Of a DNA stretch of 64,000 nucleotides, positions 60,621 to 64,000 are shown one piece after another (position 1 is the stretch's first letter; every line of letters begins with the position of its first letter). Source of the stretch: Eubacteriales bacterium (GTDB taxonomy: Bacteria; Bacillota; Clostridia; Christensenellales; UBA1242). The position numbers and the translations under genes were made by a program. The notes beneath the pieces are model-generated. The model did not search any database. It was not told the DNA's origin and worked only from the letters and a program-made list of their open reading frames with translations. The DNA lies in NCBI GenBank assembly GCA_018384735.1, contig JAHAXB010000016.1, forward strand, positions 62,001 through 126,000, written 5' to 3'.

Positions 60621-62390
60621 CTAGCTGAGCGCCACCAGTGCATCCCAAGTTGTTGGTCCGACAATTCCATCCACGCTCAAATTTGCTGCGCGTTGAAAAA
60701 TCCGAACCGCGTTATTGGTCGCCGCGCCGAAAATTCCATCCACAGTTAAGTACGGAATTTGACCGTAGGTACTGCGCGCGTTGTTCAATAATTTTTGCAA
60801 AGTTACTACATTGCTACCGGTACTACCCTGACGTAAATAAACTCCCGGCCATGGTGTTTCGCCAGTATTACCCCCGTCTTGGTTTTGGTCTCCCTGTAAG
60901 GTACGGTAAACTTGATACAATTTGTTCCAGGTATTTTGCCCCACGACACCATCAGCCGACAAACCGAAAGTACGTTGGAAACTGCGTACCGCATTGGCGG
61001 TATTATTACCAAAGACACTATCTTGCGTTACCGTTTGTACCCCCGGATAGAATTGCGCAATATAATTCAACAGATATTGCAGCTTCAAAACATCATTGCC
61101 ACTACTACCCGCGCGCAAAACACTACTTGGCGGTACATTACCAACTCCGATAAATTCACCTTCCGCGTTCAACTCTGCCAAACCGGTCACCGCCGTATAT
61201 ATTTGCGAAATTTTATTCCAGGTGCTAACCCCCACTACGCCGTCCGCGGTCAAATTAAATGTTTGTTGGAACACACGCACCGATTCTTGGGTTTGTGCGC
61301 CGAAGTTACCATCGACTGGCGCAATGGTCGGGATTAACGGATAATTACGATGGATACGGTTCAAGAAAATTTGCATACGGCGAACATCTACCCCACTGAA
61401 ACCCACCCGCAACGGCGTACCGGGATAAGAATTTTGCACCGAACCGGTTGGCGCATTGCTTAAAATCAAGTCGTTCGGATAGTAATAGCGCAAAATTTCC
61501 AAAACTGATAAACCTTGATTTGCTAACTGCACCGTACCCCATTGCGACAAACCATTACAGGTTACGGTCGTACCATTACAAAATTCGGTAAAATATGGAT
61601 TACGGAAGCTGGCACGATGCGCATAAACCGTGAAAACTCCATCGACCAACTCCGAAATATTTTTGTAAATTTCGCGGTTGCGGACATAAGCCATATCATA
61701 AACTGTCGAATTGGTAATATCGAAGTTGTACCCGCGCGAACGGTACCATTCGGTATAAACACGGTTTAAAGCAAAAGTCACAATCGCGGCAATGTTCGCC
61801 AAAATAGCGTTGGTCGGCCAAGTCGGGTAAATTTCGCTGCAAACCACATTTTTAATGTAATCTTGAAACGGCACACGCAAGTTCGTCGCATTACTATTCG
61901 GGGCACCTAAATGCACCGTAATGTAATCTGGCACCACCACACTGCTCAGCACCCGACTATCTCGTTCGGGGTCGAAGCCATCATTCGTTCCCACTTGTCC
62001 GTGCTGCGTGGTCGGTAAAGTTACATTCGGCGGTGGCGTCACAAAACTTTGGTCGGCATCGTCTTGACCTTCCACATAAGGTTCCAAATTCAAAGCCACC
62101 ACCGTGGTTATGTCATCATAAATTTGCACGTCAATTTTATCAATACTTTGGTAATCGTTTTGTCGTACCGAAACATCACACAAGCCATAGGTCGATTGTC
62201 CCGTGGATGGACTTTGCGAGTTTTTTTCGCTGGGGGCTTCCAAAGTATAGGTTGGACTGTCACCATTGGCGTCCGTTATACCGGAAAATAAAACCTGCCC
62301 ATTTTTATTTTTAATTATGTAAGATGCGTTGGCGACCGGTCCGGCTCCATTGCCCGAGGTCGTCGTAATTTTTAAATAACCTGTTCCCAT
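60621..62390 (-). CDS. SpoIID-like protein with three peptidoglycan-binding repeats
   Basis: 589 residues without signal peptide. An N-terminal beta domain (about 1-80, carboxypeptidase-regulatory-like: ITDANGDSPTYTL) is followed by a SpoIID-type region (PFQDYIKNVVCSEIYPTWP ... GLSQWGTVQLANQGLSVLEILRYYYP), then three PG_binding_1 repeats (DGNFGAQTQESVRVFQ; DSVFGNNTANAVRSFQ; DGIFGAATNNAVRIFQ). It probably acts on cell-wall glycan, but export by a non-classical route would be needed. AAAGGAG ribosome site. Confidence 0.85.
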   Translation of the reverse strand: MGTGYLKITTTSGNGAGPVANASYIIKNKNGQVLFSGITDANGDSPTYTLEAPSEKNSQSPSTGQSTYGLCDVSVRQNDYQSIDKIDVQIYDDITTVVALNLEPYVEGQDDADQSFVTPPPNVTLPTTQHGQVGTNDGFDPERDSRVLSSVVVPDYITVHLGAPNSNATNLRVPFQDYIKNVVCSEIYPTWPTNAILANIAAIVTFALNRVYTEWYRSRGYNFDITNSTVYDMAYVRNREIYKNISELVDGVFTVYAHRASFRNPYFTEFCNGTTVTCNGLSQWGTVQLANQGLSVLEILRYYYPNDLILSNAPTGSVQNSYPGTPLRVGFSGVDVRRMQIFLNRIHRNYPLIPTIAPVDGNFGAQTQESVRVFQQTFNLTADGVVGVSTWNKISQIYTAVTGLAELNAEGEFIGVGNVPPSSVLRAGSSGNDVLKLQYLLNYIAQFYPGVQTVTQDSVFGNNTANAVRSFQRTFGLSADGVVGQNTWNKLYQVYRTLQGDQNQDGGNTGETPWPGVYLRQGSTGSNVVTLQKLLNNARSTYGQIPYLTVDGIFGAATNNAVRIFQRAANLSVDGIVGPTTWDALVALS

Positions 62391-62461
62391 TTTTTCTCCT
62401 TTTAAGAAACTAATTCAGTCTATGGAGTAACAAAAAAAATGTTTCCACCATAACTATAATC

Positions 62462-63421
62462 ATGGCAACAATAGTAATCGATGCTGGGCACGGCGGATAC
62501 GATGCAGGCGCAGTCAATGGTACGCGCTACGAGAAAAACGATAATTTACGCATGGCGCTGGCGGTCGGCGAAAGGTTAAAAAAATGCGGTGTTAACGTAA
62601 TTTACACTCGCACTACGGATACTTTTGTCCCCTTATTGGAACGCAGTCGGATTAGCAATAACAACAAAGCCGACTTGTTTGTTGCATTCCACCGTAATTC
62701 GGCCAGCACCCCCGCGGCCAACGGTGTCGAAACTTTAATTTATACTAACGCTTCCAACAAATCATTACAAACTGCCGAAGCGTTACAACAGGCCTTAGCT
62801 AACGTCGGCATCCAAAGCAACCGTGGCGTCAAACGCGCAAACCTCAGCGTTTTGCGTGAAACTAACGCTCCCGCCCTGCTTTTGGAACTTGGTTTCATCA
62901 ACAACGACCAAGATAACGAACTCTTCGACAGTAAATTCGACGCTTATGCCGATGCCATCGCCAAAAGTTTGGCCCAATCGGTCGGTGTCAATTGTAATCC
63001 CGGCGGTGGCGACAACGGTGGCGGTAGTAACCAAAACGCGACCATCCGCAACATTCAAACTACTTTGAATGCCCGTTACGGTGCCGGTCTGAAAGTTGAT
63101 GGTATTTGGGGTCCATTGTCCAAACGCGCTTTAATTCGCGCCCTACAAATTGAACTGAATATGCTTTATGGTGCCGGTTTGACCGTGGATGGCATTTTTG
63201 GGCCACGCACCAAAGCCGCCGTCCGTAACCTTTCCGAAGGCAGTCGCGGCAACTTAGTTTGGATTTTGCAAGCCGGTTTATATGTTAAAGGTTTTGAAAC
63301 TCCGTTAGACAGTGTTTTTGGCACGGACACCACCAACAAAGTCAAGGCCTTCCAAACCAAGTCCGGTTTATCCGCGGACGGCATCGCTGGTCCCAACACT
63401 TTTGAAGCCCTAATGCGCTAA
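62462..63421 (+). CDS. N-acetylmuramoyl-L-alanine amidase with peptidoglycan-binding repeats
   Basis: An Amidase_3 zinc hydrolase (residues 1-180): H10 and E24, the His of FVAFHRNSAS and the Glu of LLELGFINN. The C-terminal third has two peptidoglycan-binding units (VDGIWGPLSKRALIRALQ; DSVFGTDTTNKVKAFQ). 319 residues, again with no signal peptide, like its divergent neighbour. A TATAAT sits almost on the ATG; no Shine-Dalgarno site is seen. Confidence 0.92.
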   Translation: MATIVIDAGHGGYDAGAVNGTRYEKNDNLRMALAVGERLKKCGVNVIYTRTTDTFVPLLERSRISNNNKADLFVAFHRNSASTPAANGVETLIYTNASNKSLQTAEALQQALANVGIQSNRGVKRANLSVLRETNAPALLLELGFINNDQDNELFDSKFDAYADAIAKSLAQSVGVNCNPGGGDNGGGSNQNATIRNIQTTLNARYGAGLKVDGIWGPLSKRALIRALQIELNMLYGAGLTVDGIFGPRTKAAVRNLSEGSRGNLVWILQAGLYVKGFETPLDSVFGTDTTNKVKAFQTKSGLSADGIAGPNTFEALMR

Positions 63422-63432
63422 CCTTACTCAAC

Positions 63433-63464
63433 AAAAAAAGGCACCACCTCGGCGCCTTTTTTTA
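63433..63464. terminator. bidirectional intrinsic terminator
   Basis: Stem AAAAGGC/GCCTTTT around a GC-rich loop between the amidase and the convergent zinc-ribbon gene; T runs on both strands. Confidence 0.8.
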
Positions 63465-63995
63465 ATTCTCTTTATCGCACAACATACAAATTCCGGCAAT
63501 TAAACTCACAAACAACAAGGTACAAATCTTAAAAGCGATACCCACCCGTCTTTTCTCGGCCGTCATCTTGAAATAATGTGAAGTCATAGGCAATACCCAA
63601 AAGAATGGTAACAGTGCTATCATCGCGTACACCAGAAAAACACCACCCAAATATACATTAGTGATAGAATCTAAGTACAAATTCACAGTGCTTACCGATA
63701 TGATACCCAAAAACAACACCACAATTATCGGAATAACACAACTTATACATAAGAAAATTTTTGCCACAAGTTGTAAACCATTATTTTCACTAGATTTTCC
63801 CAAATCATTTTTAATGGCTTTATTCTGTCCAACCATTGCCACAGGACAACCACACTTAGGACAAACTATAGCCGCTTCTAAAACCTCAGCTCCGCAATAA
63901 GTGCAAAATTTTGTTTTTTTCTGTTGCGGCTCCGACTGTGGTATATTTTCAACTTCTCCACCACATTTGGGACACATCACCGCCTCATCGCGCAA
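63462..63995 (-). CDS. zinc-ribbon membrane protein
   Basis: Two N-terminal zinc ribbons (CPKCGGE; FCTYCGAEVLEAAIVCPKCGCPV) precede three or four membrane helices (IFLCISCVIPIIVVLFLGII; YLGGVFLVYAMIALLPFFWVL; FKICTLLFVSLIAGICML). Function unknown; such proteins are common in Clostridia. The frame is open to the window edge. The likely start is ATG 63977 (MCPKCG, GAGG six bases upstream), with TTG 63995 or a start beyond the window as alternatives. Confidence 0.75.
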   Translation of the reverse strand: MRDEAVMCPKCGGEVENIPQSEPQQKKTKFCTYCGAEVLEAAIVCPKCGCPVAMVGQNKAIKNDLGKSSENNGLQLVAKIFLCISCVIPIIVVLFLGIISVSTVNLYLDSITNVYLGGVFLVYAMIALLPFFWVLPMTSHYFKMTAEKRRVGIAFKICTLLFVSLIAGICMLCDKEN

Positions 63996-64000
63996 TTCAT

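Overview
The window reads as chromosome from an uncultured-type, Gram-positive, Clostridia/Firmicutes-like bacterium of moderate GC. Lineage markers are scpA-scpB beside an M50 membrane protease, the rpmB-asp23-fakA-rpe group, a dnaG-rpoD pair, a NifS/IscU pair with an Rrf2 regulator, an FtsQ-led division operon, and a MurE carrying the meso-diaminopimelate DNPR motif. There is no rRNA, phage, CRISPR or complete insertion sequence. One tRNA (Glu, anticodon CTC) is present.

Layout. 0.6-3.1 kb: rarA and rimO. 3.2-5.4 kb: tRNA-Glu facing a damaged glycine-rich surface-protein cassette and a hypothetical gene. 5.5-7.2 kb: a broken MMPL transporter with its TetR regulator. 7.2-10.8 kb: two small paralogues and rpsL-rpsG-fusA. 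10.9-12.7 kb: a divergent small-gene pair (one HicB-like), a relic of the same cassette, and an InlB/BspA-like surface protein. 12.7-18.5 kb: a YhaN/SbcC-like and SbcD-like nuclease pair with an acyl-ACP thioesterase, then an MscS channel opposite a flavoprotein. 18.8-22.1 kb: enolase between two small regulator/target modules with related operators. 22.1-26.6 kb: scpB, scpA, the M50 protease and a large membrane protein. 26.7-28.0 kb: the best-preserved cassette. 28.0-30.8 kb: iscU, iscS, rrf2 and comF. 31-38 kb: ftsQ-ftsA-like, murA, murD, mraY and murE. 38-41 kb: fakA, asp23, rpmB and an rpe-like gene. 41-46 kb: a ZIP transporter, rlmN-fmt, def and two poorly known genes. 46-57 kb: ftsW/rodA, priA, rpoZ, an ATP-dependent ligase, a zinc-ribbon coiled-coil protein, rpoD, dnaG, recX and a membrane protein. 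57-64 kb: pduL-type phosphotransacylase, glmS, an ATP-grasp enzyme and two divergent cell-wall proteins with peptidoglycan-binding repeats.

Functional threads. Envelope synthesis is heavily represented: glmS, murA, murE, mraY, murD, ftsW, ftsQ, an amidase and a SpoIID-like protein. Translation is the second theme: rpsL, rpsG, fusA, fmt, def, rlmN, and rimO, whose S12 substrate aspartate is present in the rpsL product here.

The most unusual signals are not single genes. (1) About twenty first genes have a -10 hexamer only 5-9 bases before the start codon, so their mRNAs should be leaderless, while operon-internal genes have good Shine-Dalgarno sites. (2) Several divergent pairs share one near-palindromic -35 element. 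(3) Three loci carry pieces of one glycine-rich cassette with near-identical ends and a divergent middle. (4) Heptamer arrays of the type TTCAYTN start at stop codons and border the cassettes. (5) Two XRE regulator modules share promoter and operator layout around enolase. (6) Several convergent genes overlap or touch at their stop codons without terminators. All promoter, operator and family calls come from reading the sequence; no database search or structure prediction was run.
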